A stretch of 19,592 nt of DNA from Halocafeteria seosinensis (lineage: Eukaryota; Sar; Bigyra; Bicosoecida). Shown here one piece after another: positions 1 to 9,721 of the stretch (the stretch's first letter is position 1; each line of letters starts with the position of its first letter). Made by a program: the position numbers and the translations under genes. The notes under the pieces were generated by a model, which did not search any database, had not been told where the DNA came from, and saw only the letters and a list, made by a program, of their open reading frames with translations. The stretch spans positions 1-19,592 of the forward strand of contig LVLI01000539.1 in NCBI GenBank assembly GCA_001687465.1, in the 5' to 3' direction.

Positions 1-1
1 G

Positions 2-3000
2 AGCAGACCTCTCCTCCCCGGCTCCAATTTGACCACTTGTCTCTACTTGAAGCCATGTGTTCCGATGACTAATGCTTCCATTTGCACTGGTAACTGTAGC
101 ATTCCAATTGACAACATGCGTCCCAGCATTGTACAATCTCACAAACCGTAAAACTGGTGGTTCCTGGGAACTGCGCTCGGCAGACACTGTTGATGAATCA
201 ACTTGGAGCTCGCCCTGGAACACCCATAGCCGCACAGGGATTGAAATACTGTCCATTACTCCGCTACGTTGTCTGACAGAAAGAAACACAAACCCAGAGG
301 TCACTCCAGGCGAAGCAAGCCCAGTGTGGAATACGATGTCCTGAGAAACGGTGACGGGTTCACTGAGTACCTTTCCCGCAACGGGCAGACGAATCAACCA
401 CTCGAGGCTACTTGAGACGCTCCAAATCCAATTGGTTCTTCCTTTTGCCTGTATACGCATTGTGTGGGAAACGTTTAGTTGAGAGCCCACGTACCGTGAG
501 TGATTGACCAGCAGTTCGGAAGGAAAAACCCGCACAAGAGGCCTCTCTACCGTTACCATGCTTTCCACCATAGCTACAGACATATGAATTTTGGCGAGCT
601 GTTCCGTTTCGACGACCACTTCTCTGCCTAATACTATGCTCAGTGAGAAGGGTACAAAAAAAGTGTATCCGTTAGCAACATCGGTTCCGTAACGGAGTTG
701 TTGCTCAAGAGAATTTGATGCATTAGGGTGAATCCGTACGGTTACATTGTACATCTCTTTTGAACATGCATCCACCGCATTCCGGTTTGTGCACTCCTTT
801 TCACGGGTTATTACGGGCACTACTTCCAACAGTGATGACAATCCTGTGGTCTTGACGCCATCAAGATCTGAGCAGCCCACGTAGTGATCAACGTCAGTAT
901 CAAGCTCAGGATGTAGCACGCATGAAAGCGCAAATTCTGTATGAGTTCCCATGCTAGATTGAACATCAACCTGCGCATGGGCAACCTCCAATCTGGAGTC
1001 AGAGACTTCTAACCTCACCTCGATCATTTGCTTGTACTCTATAGATGCGCAATTGAATCGATGTACAGTCCCGCATGCTGATTTTAAAGCAGACCCGTTC
1101 TTTACCGGAAACAGCCGTGTAGGTGTAACCGTCGCAGTTCTGGATCCGGTTGAACTTGCCGTGTCGGTTGGAGACGGAGTGCAAGTGTGACTGACAGACG
1201 CGGAGACAATAGGCGTCACTGTGGCTGACGATGTTGGTGACACAGTGGATGTCGAACCCGTGACACTGTGGGTGCTAGTACATGAACGTGTCATAATGCC
1301 TGTAGGAGAAACGGATGGTGTTCTCGAAGGAGTCGGAGATGGAGACTCAGTAGCGGTACTTGACATCGATGACGTTCGAGACGTTGCGCTAGTTTGGGAA
1401 ACAGTGGTCGTCGCACTGATAGTAATACTGACGCTGGCAGTACTCGAGCTAGTCTCAGTCCCTGTAGGAGAAATGGTACGACTCCACGTCGGGCTTGGAG
1501 TTGGAGAACCAGTATTGGTCGAGGATGTTGACGGCGTTGGTGACAAAGTACTGCTGCAGGACTGGGTGGGAGTCGGAGTGACAGTCATGGTAGTACTAGG
1601 GGAAGCCAAGACACTCGATGTGGCACTCGCAGTTGGAGAACCGGTGCTTGAGAGAGTGACGGTACTGGAGCCTGAAGGGGATGCAGAGGAAGTAACTGTA
1701 ACAGTTAAAGTGGCAGAATTAGTCGTACTCGTAGTAGTGGAGCATGTTGCCATCAGCGTAGCAGAGACAGTCGCGGTCGGTGAGCCAGTGCTCGTCCAGG
1801 AGACTGAGGTACCAGGGCGTGAACGTGTGGAAGTGGCAGTATTGGAAGTCGCTGTCGTTTCTGTGGGAGATGCAGAGGAACTTCGGGTTTTAGTCGTAGA
1901 ACCAGTGTTCGTCGATGTGGGCGATATTGTGCTGCTACAAGACCGACTTCCGGTAGCTGTAACAGTGGCAGTAGAGGTGGCAGTACTGGATTCTCTCATC
2001 GTTGGCGAAGGGGATACAGAGCTGCTGGATGTCACAGAGGGAGTACATGACCTAGTGCGAGATGGTGAGCCGGTTGGTTTTGTAGAAGACTCCGGAGATC
2101 GCGGCGATTCGGTAGCTGTAGATGTTACTGACGAAGAGAAAGATGGAGTATATGTCACGGAGCTGCTCTCCGTCATCGGTCTACTCATGGTTGCTGTCTC
2201 GGTGGATGTACTGCCGGCAGTGCGAGTACACGAGTCAGTCGAAGAAAACGTAGATGTGGCCGTCACACTTCCGGTGGAAGAGCGTGTAGCTGTAGCGATG
2301 AGACTTGCTGATGGAGTACTGCAGCTATTGCTGAACCTGGGTGTTCGGGAAGATGAAGCTGTGGGTGTTGTGCTTGCCGTTGCGGAACCAGGAGTTATTG
2401 CGACTATGTATTCAAATCCCATTACTTGAGCACCGTCGTTGGTATCTGTAGAACTTTGCATTAGTGTTCTTTCTTTAGCTAACTCAGGCGGCCCCGTTAC
2501 GTCGGAGAGCCACACAGTTTGTGTCCACCCAATCAGTGTTAAACGAGGACGCCACTCCGTTAGGTTGTGTTTTACCATGAACTCATTCATACCGCGGAAT
2601 TGGCTTGTATACTCATAGTTGTCCGGGGAATTGCCACCTCTATGTCCTAGTGCACGCCCGATAAGATATCCTTGGGAGGCTTGTAGCCTCACTGTGCTGT
2701 CAAGTGTGAACTCGCGAACTCCCGGAGGACTGTGTGGTCGGGAAACACTAGCCACAACGTTCCCCAGAAGAACCTCATCAAGGGCGGAGTTCCACGTTGC
2801 CTGAAAAATGGCGAGATTGTACGGATTGTTACTTTCACCCCCGAGGAGAGTGACCACATCCATATTGACCTTAGGCTCGAAATAATAACCCAACCAGTTT
2901 GGGGAAGTATTGTCTTTTAGAGGATTGTTCGCCCCCTGCTCTCGTAAGTCCAACCTTTTCACGTTGCTCGCATTTCCCCCGGGCAATCCCACCAACAGCA

Positions 3001-3052
3001 GAGACAAAATTATTAGACCTACCAATAGCATTGGGATCGTATGAACATACAT
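2..3052 (-). CDS. Secreted mucin-like protein with Ig/BACON-like C-terminal region, 3' partial
   Basis: The minus frame is open for 1,017 codons from the ATG at 3052 to the left edge; the nearest upstream in-frame stop is the TAG at 3136-3134. Residues 1-28 look like a signal peptide (short polar start, LLVGLIILSLLLVGL core, small residues before NAS). Residues about 29-220 are a mixed globular region with N-glycosylation sequons. Residues about 222-645 are almost only Ser, Thr, Pro, Ala and Val, as in heavily O-glycosylated mucin or stalk regions, with a Cys recurring about every 31-36 residues or twice that. Residues 646 to the edge look like repeated beta-sandwich modules; phrases such as WSVSSSLEWLIRLPVAG and LRFVRLYNAGTHVVNWNATV resemble BACON/ASPM-type Ig-like folds. 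The protein is probably secreted or anchored at the surface. The 3' end lies outside the window, so any membrane anchor is unseen. Secretion and the S/T region are clear from sequence; the BACON resemblance is by eye. Confidence 0.85.
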   Translation of the reverse strand, partial: MYVHTIPMLLVGLIILSLLLVGLPGGNASNVKRLDLREQGANNPLKDNTSPNWLGYYFEPKVNMDVVTLLGGESNNPYNLAIFQATWNSALDEVLLGNVVASVSRPHSPPGVREFTLDSTVRLQASQGYLIGRALGHRGGNSPDNYEYTSQFRGMNEFMVKHNLTEWRPRLTLIGWTQTVWLSDVTGPPELAKERTLMQSSTDTNDGAQVMGFEYIVAITPGSATASTTPTASSSRTPRFSNSCSTPSASLIATATRSSTGSVTATSTFSSTDSCTRTAGSTSTETATMSRPMTESSSVTYTPSFSSSVTSTATESPRSPESSTKPTGSPSRTRSCTPSVTSSSSVSPSPTMRESSTATSTATVTATGSRSCSSTISPTSTNTGSTTKTRSSSASPTETTATSNTATSTRSRPGTSVSWTSTGSPTATVSATLMATCSTTTSTTNSATLTVTVTSSASPSGSSTVTLSSTGSPTASATSSVLASPSTTMTVTPTPTQSCSSTLSPTPSTSSTNTGSPTPSPTWSRTISPTGTETSSSTASVSITISATTTVSQTSATSRTSSMSSTATESPSPTPSRTPSVSPTGIMTRSCTSTHSVTGSTSTVSPTSSATVTPIVSASVSHTCTPSPTDTASSTGSRTATVTPTRLFPVKNGSALKSACGTVHRFNCASIEYKQMIEVRLEVSDSRLEVAHAQVDVQSSMGTHTEFALSCVLHPELDTDVDHYVGCSDLDGVKTTGLSSLLEVVPVITREKECTNRNAVDACSKEMYNVTVRIHPNASNSLEQQLRYGTDVANGYTFFVPFSLSIVLGREVVVETEQLAKIHMSVAMVESMVTVERPLVRVFPSELLVNHSRYVGSQLNVSHTMRIQAKGRTNWIWSVSSSLEWLIRLPVAGKVLSEPVTVSQDIVFHTGLASPGVTSGFVFLSVRQRSGVMDSISIPVRLWVFQGELQVDSSTVSAERSSQEPPVLRFVRLYNAGTHVVNWNATVTSANGSISHRNTWLQVETSGQIGAGEERSA

Positions 3053-3786
3053 CAGGAACCTTGTCCTGCTGAAAAATACGCCCAGAGATGGCCGCGAACG
3101 GCCTGGGAGATCGCTAACTTCTCCCTTGTCTCTCTATACAGCGACCTTTTCACAGCTTCCGCAGGCACTGTCTACGATCCATCATAGAGTCTTCCGTTCG
3201 TGCATATGTGTGCTTTCATTGTGCATGATGCACAAGGACAAACCGTGCTTGCGTCATACTCCGCTCCATCCATCCATTCGACGTCATTCACCTTCCAATT
3301 CTGCCAGCCATTCCGTGTGCACCAGGGAGCATATCCACAAAACATTCATATGCTATTTAATTGTCTCATTCGCGGCATATGGTGGTTGGAGACAAAATAC
3401 CGAGAAGGTCGCACGGAGTGGGGATTCCGGACAGATGCGGAATGATAGGATCCAAAGAAGTGAAGGGTGATACACATTCAGTATATCCCCTGGTGGCTGG
3501 AACCAGAGTGCCAAAAAAGACGCCATGGTGGATGGTGGGAAATACATAGCCGGACGGCACTTCGTTTTCCTTGTGGATGGTGTGCAGAGTCAAATCCTGA
3601 AACTATGGTAAGGTCATTGCTTGGTGTTGTCGTCAACTTCTAATTTTTCGTTGAAGATTGGTTTTCTTCACTTCGCCTCAACTTCCAATCTGAGCGGAGG
3701 TTGGGCTAGTTATCAACAAGTGGATCATTGAATCAGCAGTAGCATGCAAATCTTAAACGTTTATATTTGACGGACAGTTTGAAGAT
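3053..3786. other. Intergenic region, no supported gene
   Basis: This stretch lies upstream of the minus-strand mucin-like gene and of the plus-strand ankyrin relic, so it should contain the mucin gene promoter. Several short overlapping frames of 60-115 codons exist on both strands. None has recognisable composition, domain or splice-linked continuation. I see no RNA gene or repeat. Confidence 0.5.
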
Positions 3787-4340
3787 ATGAGCACCCCGAA
3801 AAGACTGTACAAGATCTACCCGAAGTAGCTCCAGTCTCGTTGGCGAAGATACCTATAGTCCCGAAAAGTATCGAACTCTTGGTGGACCTCGTTGTCCCAC
3901 TGTTGACGAAGTGAGCCACGATTTGACGTGGATCCCCTTAAATTCGTTTCCGGGTGGCTTAAGCATCTGTCGGGTACGTGACCTCTTGAGCCTCAACGGT
4001 GTGTTCCAAGAGGCTGGCGCGAATCTGAGAGTGCGATCCTGGGGCCGGGTCCCTTCACCTAATCGCTGTGGAGTCGGAAATCAAACGACGGTGAAAACAG
4101 TAGGATCATAGCATGCAGACTAGACTTCTTCCTGTAGAAGCAATACTACCGTACAACCTAGTAGCGCTTGATTTGCCGTCTAACCAATATCTCGGAGATA
4201 TTATCTCCTCAGTATCTCCCTCAGGGCGACTCGAGACCCTGTTGACAACACACTTGCACAACGCAAAGTATGATACATGTAATTCAAAATTTCCTGCTGT
4301 CTTGCTCGTTATACGTTATACCACCCGTACACTGGAATCC
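3787..4340 (+). pseudogene. Decayed copy of the adjacent ankyrin gene (N-terminal exon and fragments)
   Basis: The ATG at 3787 opens a peptide MSTPKRLYKIYPK that matches the start of the gene at 4636 (KTLYKIYFK), then hits an in-frame TAG. Nucleotide similarity continues in order: CCAGTCTCGTTGGCG against CCAGTCTCATTGGCA, the segment TTTCCGGGTGGC around 3948 against CTTCCGGGTGGC around 4799 (the LPGGLS motif), GTGACCTC, and a GATCC...GGG...CTTCACCT block near 4035 matching the DPGASLLHLAA codons. Further on, 4280-4335 resembles the third intron of the intact gene (TTTCCTGCTGTCTTGCTCGTTATACG against TTCCCTGCTGCTTTACGTACTGTATT). Several stops and indels break the frame. It is best read as an old tandem duplicate. 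The right boundary is approximate. Confidence 0.8.
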
Positions 4341-4635
4341 TCTGACCGGCGCATCATAACGGTCGTCCTTTAAATACGTTATGTTGGCGAAAGTTCAGCT
4401 TACATGGTTTACGTTGTCTGATCGTGGGCAACTTCAAGCTCTGAGGATAAGATTCATGAGGATTGACTTCCTTCATAACGGATAAACTTCCCTCAACTTT
4501 CATCTTTACCTCCCGATATATTGGCACGTAGAAGACTTGTCTGGGTTACCCGACGCTATACTGTACTGTTAGTACTGAAAGCCCGTGAAGGGCAAACAAT
4601 CATCTGAAACGCCCATATCAGTGCATACGAAAGAC
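4341..4635. other. Spacer between ankyrin relic and intact gene
   Basis: This is 295 bases with no gene. It should hold the promoter and 5' UTR of the ankyrin gene at 4636. An in-frame ATG at 4585 would add 17 residues. I prefer 4636 because both the relic (3787) and the inverted paralogue (12363) start four to six residues before the conserved LYKIY/VYKVY motif, as this ATG does. Confidence 0.5.
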
Positions 4636-6500
4636 ATGTGCACACATAAAACGTTATATAAGATCTATTTTAAATGGTTCCAGTCTCATTGGCACAACAT
4701 GCCGATAGCCGAGGACATTGGAGATTTGGTTGACTTCTTGGACAATGTTTTGGATGGACAGCAAGCCACCATTCCTGCTATTCCTCCCCTAGACTCGCTT
4801 CCGGGTGGCCTGAGTCTCCTCCGAGTTTGTGACCTCCGGAATCTGATGCTCCGCCGTTCATTCGAGGACAGTATTCCTGACTTTGACCGGTGGGATCCGG
4901 GAGCGAGTCTTCTTCACCTGGCAGCAGGTAGTGCTTCAACCGAATACGGGGACCAAGACGACGATAGTAGCACAAGTAGCCAAAGTGAAGACAGTCTGAT
5001 TACCTTCCTGTATGGTGCTGTACATACGGGATACTGTGAAGATGAAAGTAATGCTACTGACGAGGCCAACCTGATAGCCCAATTGGCTCAGGACTGTGAA
5101 ATCCCACTGGATATCACTGATGAAGTACGTCCAAATGAACATCGGTTCTAAATACTACACCAACTGGCTACAAAGCATCATGTGATTTGCTCCTGCAGTG
5201 CGGCGAAACCCCACTACACTACGCATGCAAAGGAACCGCGCTGAGTGTTGTAAAAGAACTGCTTTGTCTCGCGCGGCGTTACAACGTATCGGTAGATACC
5301 CCCAACAACGTCAGTCTGTTTCAGACTCCCTCGTAGAAATACCTTCACTACACTGGTTTCTATCTTGCGTAATGCAGCTCAACGAAACGCCCCTACACGC
5401 CGCCGTGGGGTCTGGCGAACAATACGCATTCGTGTGTGCACTGCTTCACTGCGGAGTGAATGTCAACTTCAAAAACAAAGTCCGGTCAACACAAAATTCC
5501 CTGCTGCTTTACGTACTGTATTGCCAGCACTATACACAGTACAACCTATCCTTGCTCTCTTCTCTGACTCATGCAGGATGGTAACACAGCGCTACACATT
5601 GCTCGCAAAGGGAGCGTCGCGCGACTTCTCATAAAATATGGAGCGGACGTCAACTCAACTAACGGTGTAAGAGTGCAATTGTACAATGTCAACCATTCAC
5701 CGTCAATTGCTACCGCACTATGACAGAAGGGCATGACTGCGCTGCATCGAGCAGCAATGTGGAGTAATATGAGCACGCTGAAGTGTCTATTAAGAGCTGG
5801 ATCCGATGTTAATGCTGAAGATTTCGTACGTTATTTGCATGTTACTTTTCTTTCTCTTCTTTCATAGCGCTGTGTACTCTACAGAATGTTCAAACACCTT
5901 TGCATGTAGCAGCAGCACATAGTCAAAATTCGATAGCTGACTGTTTACTCCGAGCCGATGCCAATTGTGATGTCCAAGATAAAGTAAGACAGAACAGAGT
6001 TTGCTCCTATTACAGCTGCAAAAAATCCTCCAACTCATGACAGGATGGAATGACTCCTTTGCACATCGCCGCGGAACAAGCAGATGCTACAATGATTCGG
6101 TCTCTTCTCCAATGGAAGAAGATTGTCAGAACTCTTAACCGGTCCAATACTGTAGGTTTAGAGAAGTGCATAACTTCATCGTCTGCTGGAATGGGTTGGA
6201 ACATGTGAATGCAGCGCGGGCAGACCCCGACGCATTTCGTGTGTAAATCCGGAGACTTATCTGTTGTGAAGCTATTTGACCGCCTTGGAGCTGATTTTGA
6301 CATCAAAGACAAGGTTCGTTTGATTGAATACCAGAAACCAAAATTTGAACATCACTCTGGGTCACACTGAGCTGCTGAAGCCGCTACAGACAGGAAATAC
6401 TCCAAGATCCGGTATAGAGAAGGTCTACCCCTTTGGGAATCACCCAATTTTGGCCTATCTAAGGAAGCGAGGAAAAAAGAGACCGCACGGTACCATCTAA
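4636..6500 (+). CDS. Ankyrin-repeat protein, nine exons, one repeat per exon
   Basis: Exons by GT/AG sites and frame: 4636-5124, 5199-5309, 5378-5479, 5577-5666, 5727-5825, 5885-5983, 6044-6151, 6215-6313, 6390-6500. Every exon length is a multiple of three, so all eight introns (59-97 bases) are phase 0. The protein is 434 residues plus stop. Exon 1 (residues 1-163) has a family-specific N-terminal domain: KTLYKIYFKWF, LPGGLS at 55-60, DPGASLLHLAA at 87-97 (like an ankyrin first helix), an acidic low-complexity insert, then a second-helix-like end at the exon border. Exons 2-8 each encode one ankyrin repeat, for example CGETPLHYAC, DGMTPLHIAA and RGQTPTHFVC, most ending in a (D/N)VN-type turn. 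Exon 9 is a short tail with GIEKVYPFGNHP, matching VKIYPFSENP of the inverted paralogue. Ankyrin repeats bind proteins; the partner is unknown. The exon 9 acceptor at 6389 is chosen by paralogue alignment; the next AG at 6393 gives an early stop. Confidence 0.9.
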
Positions 6501-6516
6501 GGCCAGTCACAAGACG

Positions 6517-6680
6517 TATTTTTATTTTTATTTGCTGACTTGGAAACAGTTGCTGAAGCAACCGGCCTGGTACCTGTGTGTCTCCGACCGCCAGCATCGG
6601 ATGGAAAGGGTACCAAGAGGCCCTACGGGCTAAACGACTGTTTGAGTTTCCACAAATCCAATGATTACTGGTCATAAACG
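6517..6680 (-). mobile_element. Possible 3' end of a LINE/SINE-type retroelement
   Basis: Read on the minus strand, a GC-balanced segment carries a 5-bp stem with a four-base loop (GTTGC/GCAAC at 6549-6562) and then ends in an A-rich (AAAAT) simple repeat at 6533-6517. A hairpin followed by a short A-rich repeat tail is typical of LINE and SINE 3' ends. I found no clear target-site duplication and no reverse transcriptase. It could instead be the 3' UTR of the ankyrin gene that ends at 6500. Confidence 0.25.
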
Positions 6681-6693
6681 ATACATTACCTAA

Positions 6694-6706
6694 CCCCCCC
6701 CCCCCC
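6694..6706. repeat. Poly-C run of 13
   Basis: Thirteen consecutive C residues are followed by TTTT. This is the only long C/G homopolymer in the window and is a likely length-variable or assembly-error site. Confidence 0.9.
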
Positions 6707-7327
6707 TTTTACCATGGTTTCCTGGGACCTACTTAATATGCATGGTACATTAGTTGGTTTACCTCACCGGAGTACAGCCGGTAGTGGCAGCCCCCGAGCC
6801 TAATTAACATTGGGATGTCAAATCAATATCTCTTGCCTCTGGTCCTACGATTATTGTACAACCGGTAAGCTTCCAGGAATCTACACTGTAGCTCAACTAC
6901 TGTATGCGTAACCGTTCTGAAGTAACTCCTTTGCGAGAGAGGGGTAGTGTAAGTGTTCCGCAGACCTTTACTACACAATACAGCGTGCCTGACCCTAAAT
7001 AATTGTCACTCTAGTCTACACTGTATCCCATTGACCATGCTTGCATCCGCGCGAGATTGTGCTTGTAGAGTGTGCAATGCATTGCTCTACGAAATGCGCT
7101 TCACAAACCAGCCTTCACAAACTGCAAGCCGCAATTTACAGATCCCACTCTGCGAAAGAAAACCATACAGGGAGAGGATTGTCAGTTTTAGGACAGTACG
7201 TGAACAATATTCCCTGTGCAAACGCTTTGGGGGCGCCATGAGTACGTGGAGTGGACAAGGAGCAACACACGCGCACATGCACATGAGATGTACATGGTAC
7301 TGTGGCTGCATTTAATACCGAGCAGCT

Positions 7328-9046
7328 ATGACAACTGAGGTAGCGGGATCCAGGAAACCTTCGTGGCTTCCAGCATGCAAATACACGCCCAACAAGTGGG
7401 TGTTGTTTGGAGTAGCTACGTTCCAGGCGATTACCACAAGTGAGTTGAGTTCCACAGAAACTTCACAAATTTTCGAGCTGGCCCGGAACAACCTACATGA
7501 ACGCTGATATACAGGTGAAGCCCTTTTCGGATGGCCAAATATTCAGCCTGTGCTCGTGGAGAAAGGGGTCTTTATTGGACGATGTGATCCTGAAGACTTG
7601 GACCGGAGGGACAACAGCTGCGATTCTCAGCTGGAACGTCTGGGACTGGTGTTCACAGTAGGGTCAGCATGCTATTACATATTCAGTTTGGTCAATGGTG
7701 TGTATCATGGCAATGGTGGCGAGAGGTTTGTAAACGGTAAGCGTTCATATTTCACATGAATCGCATCTCTTTACACAGGGCTCTTCTTGGATAGGTTCGG
7801 TATGAAACTGACAGTAATTCTGGGCTTGTTCATGTGGACTGCGGCTCTGGCAGTCTTAGGCATCGCATTTTCGGATGCATCTGGAATCGAATACGGGAAA
7901 GACTCAAGTGCCCGGGCAAATGAGGGTGTGGTGGCCCGCGAGACTGCCATCTTTTTTATTGGGTTTGCTCTCTTTGGCGCTGCCGCGGTTGCGCTATTTC
8001 ATCCCATGTACAGTATTTCGAACCTCTTTCACCGCGGCTCCAATACGGTAGTAACCGTTATCAATGGTGCTGCTGACTCGAGTGCAGTGATGTTTCTCAT
8101 TATCAGGCTGGTGTTCTTCAGTACACCTGTCGGTCTTGATTATATTTTCTGGGGATATCTGCTCGGTCCTGTAGCCATTCTGTTTTGTACAGCAACTGTC
8201 CTTCTGCCTCGATGGCCAATCAAGTCAGGGGACGAAAGAAGTGTCGAAACCAATTCCGGTTACGGCAATTTGCATGGGGAAATCAAGCCGCGCGAGGGCG
8301 TTGTTATAGGGGACGCTCTCTCGTCGTCGAGTGATGCCTTTGGCGGTGAAGCCGATGGCGAAGTCGACAATGATAAGGATATTTCACAGGAAAAGGTTGT
8401 GCACTTGTACTATCCGTTATTAGGGCAACCATTTATGAAGCAAGTCAGGAGCTATCGTTTTCTGGGAGGTGCGCTCTTCACTTGGATAAACTTTCTCAAG
8501 TTCAACTACTACTTGATCACTCTGAGTTCTTCCCTGAAACAAATGGGAGATACGGAGGGTACTTATACTCAAGTATTTGGTTGGATTTCCCTGGGAGGAG
8601 TCATTGCAGCTTTTTTCAGCGGAACAGTGATAGACCGCCTTGGGCTACCGGCAGGCTTCTGGTGTACATTGGGCTTTGGGATTCTGCTGTCGATTTTCTC
8701 CCTTATTCCCGTACTGGAACTGCAACCTGTAACGTTTGTAATTTTTGTCGTCTTTCGATCTTTGCTGTTTTCGATCATTTCAACGTTTTTGTCAACGGAG
8801 TTCGGACACAACCATTTTGGAAAACTAATTGGGGTAACGAATTGTGTCGGAGGCGGGTTTGCGTTCTTGGCTCAACCACTTCTCGTTCTTGGACTAAGCA
8901 CATTTGATAAAGACTTCACGATTCCAGGACTAATTGTTTTTGGAGTGACGATTGCCCAGACGGCAATACCCATCCTTTACACACGGACACGGAACCATGC
9001 AGATCAGCTGTTGGAGGAGAGGAGGGGGGCGGCTTTCTGCCGCTAG
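7328..9046 (+). CDS. Major facilitator transporter, SLC43/FMP42-like
   Basis: Exons 7328-7439, 7515-7697 (or to 7736) and 7779-9046, with introns of 75 and 81 (or 42) bases. The product is 520 residues, or 533 with the distal donor. It is a multi-span membrane protein. Near TM1 it has SEALFGWPNIQPVLVEKGVF, the FGWPxLxPxL-type element of the SLC43 (LAT3/LAT4) and yeast FMP42 branch. TM2 leads into NGLFLDRFGMKLT, the MFS motif A loop with DRxG. An acidic, Ser-rich cytoplasmic loop of about 60 residues separates the two six-helix halves. The second half repeats the pattern with SGTVIDRLGLPAGFW. SLC43 members move neutral amino acids by facilitated diffusion; the substrate here is inferred only from family. 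The proximal donor at 7698 restores canonical TM2-to-DRFG spacing; the distal donor at 7737 fits the splice consensus better. The start at 7328 is the first ATG upstream in frame with a plausible short cytosolic N-terminus. Confidence 0.88.
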
Positions 9047-9721
9047 TGCTGTCGCTGGCGTCATGTCGGCATCCTCATGTCTTTGAGGATTTGTTCAACA
9101 TTTAAGTTGAGCTACGGTCTTCCCTCCACCTGAAGGATTCGACTGCTCGGTCAGCCTTCCGACTTGGGGGTGGCGTATGGCCCTAGTGGATCTCCTGACC
9201 GGCTTCGTTCAGAGCGCAACATAGCTCCTCCCAATATTCTTACGAAATCCGACATTAGCGTCTCTTGACCAGTTGAAAGCAGGGACCCGGTGATCGCTGT
9301 GACGTAGCGTTACCGGCCCACTAAGATCGATGCAATAGTAGCATCATCTTGCGTACTGCGCGGTTCATGTGTATTTCAATAACAAAAAGCAGCAAGCTGT
9401 CTGCTGCCGAGTAGTTGAATCGTCGTTATGTGGGCTCCTTCATTGGTTAAGCACCGCGCGCGAAAGAGGTATCCTCAACGACTAATTAGGGACGAGTGTA
9501 AGGCCCATCACATTATCTCGCTCTTTTGTCCAAAAGGTTGGATACCGGGCTCGCAAGCAGTAGATCTGCAATAGCGGGAGTGGAAAGTGATTTGGGTTTT
9601 AACGACCTCTTTGTAGAACGCAGGCGCTGCCCAAGTTGCAGTGTCAACCTGCACACTGACCTGACCAATGCGAGACTTATCCTTAACTCTATCCTACTTC
9701 TCGCCTTGCGCTTCTTGCTTG
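9047..9721. other. Intergenic region between convergent genes
   Basis: The transporter and the minus-strand ankyrin gene end toward each other here, so the stretch should contain both 3' UTRs. I see no long frame with protein-like content, no tRNA-like fold and no repeat. A 75-codon plus-strand frame at 9526-9753 overlaps the last ankyrin exon antisense and is not supported. Confidence 0.5.

Larger units (their letters stand above)
6501..7327. other. Intergenic region with T-rich tail, hairpin and poly-C tract
   Basis: This lies between the ankyrin gene and the transporter. Its first part holds a possible retroelement 3' end (listed separately), then a run of 13 C. The rest (6707-7327) has short open frames on both strands without recognisable content. 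I take it as the transporter's upstream region. Confidence 0.5.

Noticed and set aside
1221-2429. A 402-codon plus-strand open frame rich in Val, Asp, Glu and Leu
   Set aside because: It is the exact antisense of the Ser/Thr-rich region on the minus strand. Repetitive ACN/TCN codons exclude stops on the other strand. The minus frame continues for over 1,000 codons with a signal peptide, so that is the gene.
3126-3593. Cluster of overlapping 60-115 codon frames on both strands
   Set aside because: They overlap each other in five frames without any recognisable content, as expected of stop-poor intergenic DNA.
6953-7315. 120-codon plus-strand frame with overlapping frames on both strands
   Set aside because: The composition is not protein-like, there is no domain or splice continuation, and several equally long frames overlap it.
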